From Lysobacteraceae bacterium (GTDB taxonomy: Bacteria > Pseudomonadota > Gammaproteobacteria > Xanthomonadales > Rhodanobacteraceae), in contig JAGWNA010000034.1 in the NCBI GenBank assembly GCA_028871555.1, positions 1 through 33,215 on the forward strand: 33,215 nucleotides of DNA, written 5' to 3'. Shown here piece after piece: positions 1-8,769 of the stretch. Each line of letters starts with the position of its first letter. The stretch's first letter is position 1. The position numbers were made by a program, and so were the translations under genes. Under the pieces are notes generated by a model. That model had not been told where the DNA came from. It made no database searches and saw only the letters and a program-made list of their open reading frames with translations.

Positions 1-88
1 ACCTGATCCCATCCCGAACTCAGAAGTGAAACGCGCATGCGCCGATGGTAGTGTGGCTTTGCCATGCGAGAGTAGGTCACCGCCAGGG
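1..88 (+). rRNA. rrf: 5S ribosomal RNA, 3' part (5' end outside window)
   Basis: The stretch reads through the conserved core of bacterial 5S rRNA: CCCGAACTCAGAAGTGAAAC, then GCGCCGATGGTAGTGTGG, then the closing GCGAGAGTAGG and GCCAGG that pair with the missing 5' end. By comparison with E. coli 5S, about 28 nucleotides of the 5' end lie before the window. The 3' end near 88 is estimated from the last bases that could pair in helix I. It is presumably the last gene of an rRNA operon. Confidence 0.95.
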
Positions 89-99
89 ACCTCACACCC

Positions 100-134
100 A
101 AACGCCTTCCCCTACCAGGGAAGGCGTTTCTTTG
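100..134 (+). terminator. Rho-independent terminator after 5S rRNA
   Basis: A 12-bp perfect stem (AAACGCCTTCCC at 100-111 with GGGAAGGCGTTT at 118-129) encloses a 6-nt loop and runs into CTTTG. It sits about 11 bases after the 5S 3' end, as expected for the end of an rRNA operon. The A-rich left foot and T-rich right foot add to the stem. Confidence 0.85.
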
Positions 135-237
135 CGTCTGCTCTGGCGCCTGCCTGCTGCATGTCGCCATTTGCCGGTAACCGTCCGGCGAAGACAATGA
201 GCAGAGACGGACGCAACGTGCGCTCCAGACACGGGGA

Positions 238-1065
238 CTAATGAACGGTGGCGGGTCTGGTCGGCACTTGTCCGATCCGGGCGACATGCTCCGCGAGGAC
301 CGCACGGGATAGTTCGCCGACGTGCGTGTCGCGAAGATGGCCTTGGGCATCGAGAAACAAGGTGGTCGGATAGCCGCGCACGCTGTAAAACTGGGTCAGT
401 TGCATGCCCTCGTCGAGCAGCACATGCGTGGGGGCGAGTCCCTGCGCCTGCAGGAATTGCCTGATCACCGCGGCTGACTCCCCTTGGTCGGCAAATACGA
501 AGCGCACCGATGGCATCTTGCGCTGCGCCTCGACGAGTACCGGCATTTCGCGTCGACACGGACCACACCAGGTTGCCCACAGGTTGATCACGCTGGGCTG
601 GCCGCGCATTGTGCTCAATGCAACGTCGCGACCATCGAGATCCTGCAACACCACGGCCGGGAGCGTCGGATGTGCGGCATCGACCAGCCGGGACACGACA
701 AGGTTGCCGAAGGCCCAGGCGGCTACACCGACGAGCACGCCGACGGCCAGCGATCGGCGCAATGCGGCTCGTTTCCAGCCAATCAACGTTGCTGCCAGCA
801 GCAGTGCGACCATGCCGGTGACGACATCGAAGCCGCCATCGCGGATGTTCAGCATGCTGGACGGTTGCTGCATGTATTGCGGCCACCAGCGCACGACGTA
901 GCCGATTCGTGCGAGAAGCAAGCTGGCGCCAAGCGCGAAATACAGGGCATTGCCGGCATCGGCATGGCCACGTCTGGCCAGGAAGTCGATGGCCGCCATG
1001 CCGGCGATGACGCCAAACAGCAGCGCCAGCAAGGCTGCGGGGAAGGCCAGTGGCCCGATATTCAT
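238..1065 (-). CDS. Membrane-anchored TlpA-like thiol:disulfide oxidoreductase with Lgt-like N-terminal region
   Basis: The C-terminal half (about residues 131-275) is a TlpA/ResA-type thioredoxin domain with the redox motif WCGPC (Cys167 and Cys170) and a cis-Pro region at RGYPTT. Such domains reduce disulfides or apocytochrome cysteines in the periplasm. The N-terminal half (1-130) has about four hydrophobic segments. Its LLARIGYVVRWWPQYMQQP and RDGGF stretches resemble prolipoprotein diacylglyceryl transferase (Lgt), but the catalytic HGG is replaced by VTG, so transferase activity is unlikely. An upstream ATG at 1104 would add 13 residues. I chose 1065 because GGACAGG lies about 8 bases before it and the hydrophobic segment follows directly. 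It lies downstream of eda on the same strand, 107 bp away. It could serve cytochrome c maturation, given the heme proteins nearby, but that is inference. Confidence 0.85.
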   Translation of the reverse strand: MNIGPLAFPAALLALLFGVIAGMAAIDFLARRGHADAGNALYFALGASLLLARIGYVVRWWPQYMQQPSSMLNIRDGGFDVVTGMVALLLAATLIGWKRAALRRSLAVGVLVGVAAWAFGNLVVSRLVDAAHPTLPAVVLQDLDGRDVALSTMRGQPSVINLWATWCGPCRREMPVLVEAQRKMPSVRFVFADQGESAAVIRQFLQAQGLAPTHVLLDEGMQLTQFYSVRGYPTTLFLDAQGHLRDTHVGELSRAVLAEHVARIGQVPTRPATVH

Positions 1066-1172
1066 GCTATGGCCTGTCCGGGCCGACAGGACGTTTTGCC
1101 GCATCGACTGCGTGCGTCTGGCCGGGCTGGACGCCAGGCTGCCGGGGTCCGGGCTGCATGCAAGTCATGGAT

Positions 1173-1826
1173 TCACGTCACCTGCAAGGCGGCCGCCTCG
1201 CGGGCCAGCAATTCGATGCCGGCCCAGTCGCCGGTGACGAGCTTGGCGGCAGGGGTCAACCATGAACCACCGATGCAGATGACGTTTGGCAGAGCGAGAA
1301 AGTCCGATGCAGTGGCCAGGCTGATGCCGCCGGTGGGGCAGAAGCGCAGCTGCGGCAACGGTCCGGCCCATGCGCCGAGCAGCTTGTGCCCGCCGGCCGG
1401 TACCGCCGGAAAGAATTTCAGGTGGCGATAGCCGCGTTCGAGCAGGCTCATGGCCTCGCTGGCGGTGGCGGCGCCGGGCAGCAGGGGCAGATCGCAGTCG
1501 TCGGCGGCATCAAGCAGTCGAGGCGATACGCCGGGCGACACCGCGAAGCGGGCGCCGGCCTGCAGCGCCGTGGCAAGATCGCCGGTCGTCAGCACGGTGC
1601 CGACGCCGACCGTGGCACCTTCCACCTCGGTGGCGATCGCGCGTACGGCTTCCAGTGCAGCCGGAGTGCGCAGGGTGATCTCGATCGCCCTGATGCCACC
1701 GGCAACCAGGGCGCGCGCCATCGGCACCGCGGCCCTCGCGTCGTCGATCACCACCACCGGGATGACAGGCGCCAGACGCAAGGTTGCCTCGATTTGCTGC
1801 TGCTTGTGTTCGATGCTGCTGGTCAT
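1173..1826 (-). CDS. eda: KDPG/KHG aldolase (Entner-Doudoroff)
   Basis: Cleaves 2-keto-3-deoxy-6-phosphogluconate to pyruvate and glyceraldehyde-3-phosphate, the last step of the Entner-Doudoroff pathway, in the cytosol. The 217-residue length fits the family. Visible family signatures are IEITLRT (Glu49, acid/base residue), the GVGTVL strand, [13 protein letters not shown] and the Schiff-base lysine Lys137 in HLKFFPA, followed by CPTGGIS, the phosphate-binding turn. It is the last gene of the minus-strand zwf-pgl-edd-eda operon, starting 65 bp after the edd stop. The ATG at 1826 is the only good start; the Shine-Dalgarno before it is weak. Confidence 0.97.
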   Translation of the reverse strand: MTSSIEHKQQQIEATLRLAPVIPVVVIDDARAAVPMARALVAGGIRAIEITLRTPAALEAVRAIATEVEGATVGVGTVLTTGDLATALQAGARFAVSPGVSPRLLDAADDCDLPLLPGAATASEAMSLLERGYRHLKFFPAVPAGGHKLLGAWAGPLPQLRFCPTGGISLATASDFLALPNVICIGGSWLTPAAKLVTGDWAGIELLAREAAALQVT

Positions 1827-1891
1827 GACTCACTCGCTGGGTGGAAGGTTGCTGTGGCGGCATGCCTTGCGTGCGGAACGCCGGAGTCGCG

Positions 1892-3709
1892 TTACAGCAC
1901 GCCGGCGCCGAGGTCGGCGGTGCTGGCCGCCTGCCGGAAAAGGCCGAACAACTCGCGACCCATGCCGCTGTGCTCCGATGAAAGATCGATCAAGTGCGGC
2001 AGGCGGGCATCCAGTTCGCTGGCTTCCATGAGGACGTCCAGACGGCCATTCACTGCATCCAGCCGGATCATGTCGCCATCGCGGACTTTTGCGATGGCAC
2101 CGCTGGCGGCCGCTTCCGGCGTCACGTGGATCGCCGCCGGCACGCGGCCGGAAGCGCCGGACATGCGGCCGTCGGTGAGCAGGGCGATGCGGTGGCCGCG
2201 ATCCTGCAGCAGCGCCAGCGTCGGGGTGAGCTTGTGCAACTCGGGCATGCCGTTGGCCTGCGGGCCCTGGAAGCGCACCACGGCGACGAAGTCGCGGTCC
2301 AGTTCGCCGCGCTTGAACGCCGCTGCAACTTCGTTCTGGTCGTGGAACACGATCGCCGGTGCCTCGATCAGCAGCCGATCGTCCGGTACCGACGACACCT
2401 TGATCACCGCACGGCCAAGATTGCCCTCGAGCATGCGCAGGCCGCCATCGGCGCGGAACGGCTCGTCGGCGCCGCGCAGCACGCCGCGGTTGCCGCTCTG
2501 CTTCGCCACCGGCACCCAGTGCAGCGTGCCGGCGTCGTCCAGCCGAGGCAGCTGGGCATAGCCGCCCATGCCGGTGCCGAAGACGGTCTTCACGTCGCCA
2601 TGCAGCAGGCCGGCGCCGAGCAGCTGGTCGATCAGGAAGGCCATGCCGCCGGCCTGGTGGAACTGGTTCACGTCGGCATAGCCGTTCGGGTACACCCGCG
2701 CCAGCAGCGGGATCACCCCGGACAGCGCGTCGAAATCGTCCCAGCGCAACTGGATGCCGGCCGCGTGGGCGATCGCCACCAGGTGCAGCAGGTGATTGGT
2801 GGAACCGCCGGTGGCGTGCAGGCCGATCACGCCGTTGATGATCGCGCGCTCGTCGATGATGTGGCCGACCGGCAGATAGTTTCCGCCCAGCGCGCTGAAC
2901 CCGGCGACGCGGCGCACCGCCTCGGCGGTGAGCGCGTCGCGCAGCGGTGTGTCGGGTGCCTCGAAGCTGGCACCGGGCAGGTGCAGGCCCATGATCTCCA
3001 TCAGCATCTGGTTGGAGTTGGCGGTGCCGTAGAACGTGCAGGTGCCCGGCGCGTGGTACGAAGCGGCCTCCACTTCCATCAGCTCCGCCTTGCTCGCCTT
3101 GCCGTCGGCCCATGCCTGGCGCACCTTGGACTTCTGCTCGTTGGAGATGCCGCTGGGCATCGGCCCGGACGGCACGAAGGCGCCGGGCAGGTGGCCGAAG
3201 CTCAACGCGCCGATCAACAGGCCCGGCACGATCTTGTCGCAGATGCCCAGATACAGCGCGCCGTCGAACATGTCGTGCGACAGTGCCACCGCCGTGGCCA
3301 TCGCCACCAGGTCGCGCGAGAACAGCGACAGCTGCATGCCGGGCTGACCTTGGGTCACGCCGTCGCACATCGCCGGCACGCCGCCGGCGACCTGCGCGGT
3401 GAAGCCGTTGTCGCGGGCGATGCCGCGGATCAGGGCGGGATAGCGCTCGTACGGCTGATGCGCCGAGAGCATGTCGTTGTAGGCGGTGACGATGGCCAGG
3501 TTGGCGCGCCGGCCGTTGCGCAGCGCATCCTTGTCCGCGCTGCCGCAGGCGGCAAAGCCATGGGCGAGATTGCCGCAGGACAGATGCTCGCGCTGTGGCC
3601 CATTGCGATCGACGGCGTCAATGCGATGCAGATAGGCGGCACGCGTTTCACGGCTGCGCTCGCGCAGGCGGTCGGTGACTTCGGCAACAACGGGATGCAG
3701 GTCAGTCAT
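1892..3709 (-). CDS. edd: Phosphogluconate dehydratase
   Basis: Dehydrates 6-phosphogluconate to KDPG, the committed step of the Entner-Doudoroff pathway. It is a member of the IlvD/Edd family, which carries an iron-sulfur cluster. The 605-residue length matches bacterial Edd. Family signatures include [31 protein letters not shown] and [14 protein letters not shown] (cluster-ligand cysteine regions), [14 protein letters not shown], and [17 protein letters not shown] near the C-terminus. The ATG at 3709 has GGAG about 9 bases upstream. It lies between pgl and eda in one transcriptional direction. No glucokinase gene is interposed, although some Xanthomonadales carry glk in this operon. Confidence 0.98.
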   Translation of the reverse strand: MTDLHPVVAEVTDRLRERSRETRAAYLHRIDAVDRNGPQREHLSCGNLAHGFAACGSADKDALRNGRRANLAIVTAYNDMLSAHQPYERYPALIRGIARDNGFTAQVAGGVPAMCDGVTQGQPGMQLSLFSRDLVAMATAVALSHDMFDGALYLGICDKIVPGLLIGALSFGHLPGAFVPSGPMPSGISNEQKSKVRQAWADGKASKAELMEVEAASYHAPGTCTFYGTANSNQMLMEIMGLHLPGASFEAPDTPLRDALTAEAVRRVAGFSALGGNYLPVGHIIDERAIINGVIGLHATGGSTNHLLHLVAIAHAAGIQLRWDDFDALSGVIPLLARVYPNGYADVNQFHQAGGMAFLIDQLLGAGLLHGDVKTVFGTGMGGYAQLPRLDDAGTLHWVPVAKQSGNRGVLRGADEPFRADGGLRMLEGNLGRAVIKVSSVPDDRLLIEAPAIVFHDQNEVAAAFKRGELDRDFVAVVRFQGPQANGMPELHKLTPTLALLQDRGHRIALLTDGRMSGASGRVPAAIHVTPEAAASGAIAKVRDGDMIRLDAVNGRLDVLMEASELDARLPHLIDLSSEHSGMGRELFGLFRQAASTADLGAGVL

Positions 3710-3781
3710 GCGATAACTCCGGGGTATAACGTCCGCACCCGGTGGCGCGGCATGGACAGTCAGGGGTTCGGGACCGGCGCA

Positions 3782-4504
3782 TCACGGGCACCAGTAGACC
3801 GCCGCCGGCACGCGCTGCTGGGTCAGCACGGCACGCACCGGGTAGTCGCGAGCCGCATCCAGACCGAGCCGGATGTTGTCCAGCAGTACGCGTTTCTTCT
3901 CGCCGCTGACCAGCAGATACAACGCACGGGTATCCAGCAGGGCCGGCAGGGTGAGCGTGATGCGGGGTTCGCCGGCAGCCGGTGCGCGCATCGACACTAC
4001 GCGGGCATGACCCTCCGGATCGAGTGCGTCGGCCAGATGGTCGCCGCCGGGAAAGAACGATGCGGTGTGAGCGTCGTCGCCCATCCCCAGCACGACGACG
4101 TCGAATGGCCGCGGCAGCGCATCGATACGCGCGGTGGCCTCGGCCTGTCCGGCCTCCGGTGTCGCCGCGCCGGTGTACAGGGGGATGAAGGACGCCGCGC
4201 TGGCCGCATGCTGCAGCAACAGTGATTTCACCAGCCGTGCATTGGAGCGCTCGTCGCTGTCAGGCACCCAGCGTTCGTCGACCAGGGTTACCTGCACATT
4301 CGCCCAGTCCAGCGGTTCGCGTGCGAGATGCGCAAAGAAACCCTTCGGCGTGCTGCCGCCGGAGACGGCGAGCACGGCATGGCCACGCGCGGCCAGCGCG
4401 CTGCGCAGATTTCCGGCGACCTGCCCGGCCAGTGCCCTGGCCTGGGCATCATGGTCGGCGAAGTGGCGTGTGTTGGCGTTCGACGGAGTGGGCATGACGG
4501 TCAT
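3782..4504 (-). CDS. pgl: 6-phosphogluconolactonase
   Basis: Hydrolyses 6-phosphogluconolactone to 6-phosphogluconate, linking Zwf to Edd. The 240-residue protein belongs to the SugarP_isomerase/Pgl (DevB-type) family. It shows VSGGSTPKGFF, VTLVDERWVPDSDERSN and LGMGDDAHTASFFPG, the classic Pgl blocks. It lies 100 bp after zwf and 72 bp before edd on the same strand. Two closely spaced ATGs (4504 and 4495) are possible and neither has a strong Shine-Dalgarno; the longer form is given. Confidence 0.96.
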   Translation of the reverse strand: MTVMPTPSNANTRHFADHDAQARALAGQVAGNLRSALAARGHAVLAVSGGSTPKGFFAHLAREPLDWANVQVTLVDERWVPDSDERSNARLVKSLLLQHAASAASFIPLYTGAATPEAGQAEATARIDALPRPFDVVVLGMGDDAHTASFFPGGDHLADALDPEGHARVVSMRAPAAGEPRITLTLPALLDTRALYLLVSGEKKRVLLDNIRLGLDAARDYPVRAVLTQQRVPAAVYWCP

Positions 4505-4604
4505 GTGCGCAGGCGGTCAGCGGCCAGCGCGCGCGGTCGGAAGGGGGAATGGAGCGTGCGGCATGCGTCGGAACGATCGGGTGAAGCAGCGGTAAAAATG
4601 CGGC

Positions 4605-6077
<1,473 letters not shown>

Positions 6078-6147
6078 ACGTTGTCCTCGGACGTAAGGCC
6101 GGATGGCGGGCAGGGGCCGATGGCGACTGCCCGAATTGGCTGTAAGA

Positions 6148-6302
6148 GTACCAGTGAAATACCACAAAGGCCAGATCCTGTCCTGCGCCGCGCGGCCGGC
6201 TGCTCGCGTATTGTCCATGCAGCAGCCGGATCTTGACGCCAACCGCGCTTTGTTGCGACGCCGTACCTGCGGCCATTGCGCAAGTGGATTGGTATTGGTA
6301 TG
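6148..6302. promoter_or_regulatory. zwf / GntR-regulator divergent control region with repeated TGGTAT half-sites
   Basis: The gap between divergent zwf and the regulator gene carries TGGTAT-type hexamers at both ends. On the minus strand, 6148-6165 reads GTGGTATTTCACTGGTAC (two half-sites). On the plus strand, 6285-6302 reads TGGATTGGTATTGGTATG, a tandem TTGGTAT repeat just before the regulator start. HutC-type GntR regulators such as YvoA/DasR bind TGGT-containing sites, so these are candidate operators. No full palindrome is visible, and the call rests on the repeats and their position only. Confidence 0.3.
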
Positions 6303-6312
6303 TTTAGTAACA

Positions 6313-7065
6313 ATGGAAACTGCTTTGGCCAACGAATATCGCCGGATCTGCCAGGATCCGGCCACCCATCAGCCGCTGGCCTACCTGCGCCTGCGGCGGG
6401 CGATCCGCAATGTGGTCGCGCATCGCGACATCGAGCCGGGTCAGGCGTTGCCCAGCGAACGCGATCTGTCGCAGGCGCTCAAGCTGTCGCGGGTAACCGT
6501 GCGCAAGGCGATCGCCGGCCTGGTCGAGGAAGGCCTGTTGACCCAGCGCCACGGCGCCGGCACCTTCATCGCCGAGCGCATCGTCAAGCCGATGTCGCGG
6601 CTGACCAGTTTCACCGAGGATCTGCGCGAGCGCGGATTGCGCCCGCGTTCGGAATTCTTCGAGCGCGGCATCGGCGAGGTGACGCCGGAAGAAGCCATGG
6701 CGATGAACCTGTCGCCGGGCTCGCTGGTGGTGCGGCTGCATCGCGTGCGCTACGGCCAGGACGAACCGCTGGCGATCGAGCGCAGCGTGGTGCCGGCCGG
6801 CCTGCTGCCCGACCCGATGCTGGTGCACGACTCGCTGTATGAGGCCCTGGAAAAACTCAACTGCCGTCCGCGCCGGGCGCTGCAGCGCCTGCGTGCGGTG
6901 TCGCTCAATGCCCATCAGGCGCGCCTGCTGCACGTCGCCGCGGGCAGCGCGGGGCTGAGCATCGAGCGGCGCAGCTTTCTGGATGATGGCCGGGTGGTCG
7001 AATTCACCAGCTCCTGGTATCGCGGCGACATCTATGATTTTGTCGCCGAATTGCAGACCGACTGA
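6313..7065 (+). CDS. GntR/HutC-family transcriptional regulator, probably of amino-sugar genes (NagR/NagQ-like)
   Basis: A 250-residue regulator with an N-terminal GntR winged helix-turn-helix (about residues 20-85, including PSERDLSQALKLSRVTVRKA and EGLLTQRHGAGTF). The C-terminal part is a UTRA-type effector domain (about 100-245, with LVVRLHRVRYGQDEPLAIE, RRSFLDDGRVVEF and SSWYRGDIYDF). UTRA domains of NagR/DasR-type proteins bind phosphorylated amino sugars. Its neighbour nagA, 81 bp downstream on the same strand, supports a role in N-acetylglucosamine control. The ATG at 6313 gives the standard family length; the open frame starts further upstream, inside the intergenic region. Control of the divergent zwf operon is possible but only inferred. 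Confidence 0.9.
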   Translation: METALANEYRRICQDPATHQPLAYLRLRRAIRNVVAHRDIEPGQALPSERDLSQALKLSRVTVRKAIAGLVEEGLLTQRHGAGTFIAERIVKPMSRLTSFTEDLRERGLRPRSEFFERGIGEVTPEEAMAMNLSPGSLVVRLHRVRYGQDEPLAIERSVVPAGLLPDPMLVHDSLYEALEKLNCRPRRALQRLRAVSLNAHQARLLHVAAGSAGLSIERRSFLDDGRVVEFTSSWYRGDIYDFVAELQTD

Positions 7066-7146
7066 AGAGGCAGGCATGGATGCCCGCACGGACGCTCTGC
7101 CAGCGCAGGCGCACTTCGTCTCGATGACCGGGTGAGGGGCAAGCTG

Positions 7147-8334
7147 ATGAATCATCCTGCGACGTTCGCCTTCACCAACGCCCGCGTACTCGCGCCGGGC
7201 GGCTGGCGCGACGATCTCGCCGTGCTGCTCGACGGCGCGCGCATCCTCGATCTGCTGCCGCTGTCCGATCCGCGCGTGCGCAAGTCGCCGCAACAGGATC
7301 TGGGCGGTGCCATGCTGCTGCCGGGGTTCATCGACGTGCAGGTCAACGGCGGCGGTGGCGTGCTGTTCAACGATGCCCCCACGGTGCAGACGATTCGCCG
7401 GATCGGTGCGGCACACCGGCGCTTCGGCAGCACCGGGTTCCTGCCGACGCTGATCAGCGACGAGGTGCCGGTGATGCGTGCGGCGCTCGCCGCGGTGGCG
7501 CAGGCGATCGCCGAAGGCGTGCCCGGCGTGCTCGGGATCCATCTGGAAGGCCCGTACCTGGCGTCGGCGCGCAAGGGCGTGCACGACCCGCGGTATTTCC
7601 ACGCGCCCGATCCCGATGAACTGGCGCTGCTGTGCGCGCCGCGCCAGGGGATCCGCCTGGTGACGCTGGCGCCCGAGTGCGCGCCGGCCGGCAGCATCGC
7701 TGCGCTGGCGGCAGCCGGCGTGATCGTCTGTGCCGGCCATACGGCGGCCGACTACGACACCACCCGCGCTGCGCTGGCCGCCGGCGTGCGCGGTTTCACC
7801 CATCTGTTCAACGCGATGACGCCGCTGGGCAGCCGCGAACCGGGGGTGGTGGGTGCCGCGCTGGAGGACGCCGGCAGCTGGTGCGGCCTGATCGTGGACG
7901 GCCACCACGTGCATCCGGCCAGCCTGCGCGTGGCGATCGCCGCCAAGGCGCGCGGCAAGTGCGTGCTGGTGACCGACGCGATGCCGCCGGTCGGTGCGGA
8001 TGATCCGGCGTTCGCGCTCAACGGCGAAACCATCATCGCGCAGGACGGCGTGTGTCGGACCGCGCAGGGCGTGCTGGCCGGCTCGGCGCTGGACATGGCC
8101 GGTGCCGTGCGCAACGCGGTGCAACGGCTCGGTCTGCCGCTGGACGAAGCGGTGCGGATGGCCAGCGCGTATCCCGCCGATTTCCTCGGCCTGGGCGCCA
8201 GCCATGGCCGTATCGCCGCCGGCTACCGGGCGGACCTGGTGGCGATGGATGACGACTTCCGCATCCGGCAAAGCTGGATCGGCGGCGTGGCCGCGCAGCC
8301 GTACATCGAAGAGCGCGGGCGGCGCTGGCCGTAA
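7147..8334 (+). CDS. nagA: N-acetylglucosamine-6-phosphate deacetylase
   Basis: Removes the acetyl group from GlcNAc-6-phosphate to give glucosamine-6-phosphate. It is an amidohydrolase-fold enzyme of 395 residues. Seen in order: LPGFIDVQVNGGGG, the metal-binding HLEGPYL, the CAGHTAAD and HLFNAM histidines, DGHHVHP, and the catalytic aspartate in VTDAMPPVG. GSALDMAGAVRN, MASAYPA and GYRADLVAMD complete the family pattern. The ATG at 7147 is preceded by AGGGG about 8 bases upstream; an in-frame GTG at 7132 is less likely. It probably shares a transcript with the GntR-type regulator. No nagB deaminase, kinase or transporter gene is next to it. Confidence 0.96.
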   Translation: MNHPATFAFTNARVLAPGGWRDDLAVLLDGARILDLLPLSDPRVRKSPQQDLGGAMLLPGFIDVQVNGGGGVLFNDAPTVQTIRRIGAAHRRFGSTGFLPTLISDEVPVMRAALAAVAQAIAEGVPGVLGIHLEGPYLASARKGVHDPRYFHAPDPDELALLCAPRQGIRLVTLAPECAPAGSIAALAAAGVIVCAGHTAADYDTTRAALAAGVRGFTHLFNAMTPLGSREPGVVGAALEDAGSWCGLIVDGHHVHPASLRVAIAAKARGKCVLVTDAMPPVGADDPAFALNGETIIAQDGVCRTAQGVLAGSALDMAGAVRNAVQRLGLPLDEAVRMASAYPADFLGLGASHGRIAAGYRADLVAMDDDFRIRQSWIGGVAAQPYIEERGRRWP

Positions 8335-8412
8335 CGTGCACCTCGCGCTCACGGCGCACCTGCAATCCGACCCCGCACATTGCCCGGATAGCCGTCCAAA
8401 GCTACACTGGCA

Positions 8413-8625
8413 CGGTTCAGGTGTCCCGAAGGGCTTGTCGCCCAAGGGATGAAACGGGAAGCCGGTGCGCGGTGCGACAAAAGCACTGCAAGGCCGGCGC
8501 TGCCCCCGCAACGGTAAGCGAGTTTTTCGAACGGCGGACGCCACTGTGCATGGCACGGGAAGGCGCCGATCGAGGCAAGCGGACACACCGTATTGCCACT
8601 CGCGAGCCCGGAGACCGGCCTGGAC
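8413..8625 (+). promoter_or_regulatory. Adenosylcobalamin riboswitch upstream of btuB
   Basis: The leader shows the conserved cobalamin-riboswitch blocks in order: GGTTCAGGTGTCCC at the 5' side, GGGATGAAACGGGAAGCCGGTG, GCTGCCCCCGCAACGGTAAGC (the core), CCACTG and GGGAAGGCGCCGA. It ends with the B12 box GCGAGCCCGGAGACCGGCC at 8602-8620. It lies 145 bp before the btuB start. By analogy with E. coli btuB, cobalamin binding should lower expression of the receptor, probably at translation initiation. I did not find an obvious terminator hairpin after it. Confidence 0.95.
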
Positions 8626-8769
8626 GATTCCTGGTGGCTCGCGGTGGGCGAGGCTGAACCACGTGCCGTGGCGTTCACCTCAGCCCGTCGTTCCGTCTTC
8701 CTTCCTTCGCGCTGCCGCCAGCTCATTGGCCAGATGAGCCGTGCGCGGGTGCGCGGCCGAGGGAAAGAC

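Noticed and set aside
1994..4225. 743-codon plus-strand open frame opposite edd and pgl
   Set aside because: It is antisense to two certain enzymes, has a composition typical of high-GC shadow frames (His/Arg/Gln/Ala rich) and no domain.
6078..6365. N-terminal extension of Zwf by 96 codons
   Set aside because: No family similarity and overlaps the divergent regulator gene; the GTG at 6077 has a Shine-Dalgarno and gives the normal length.
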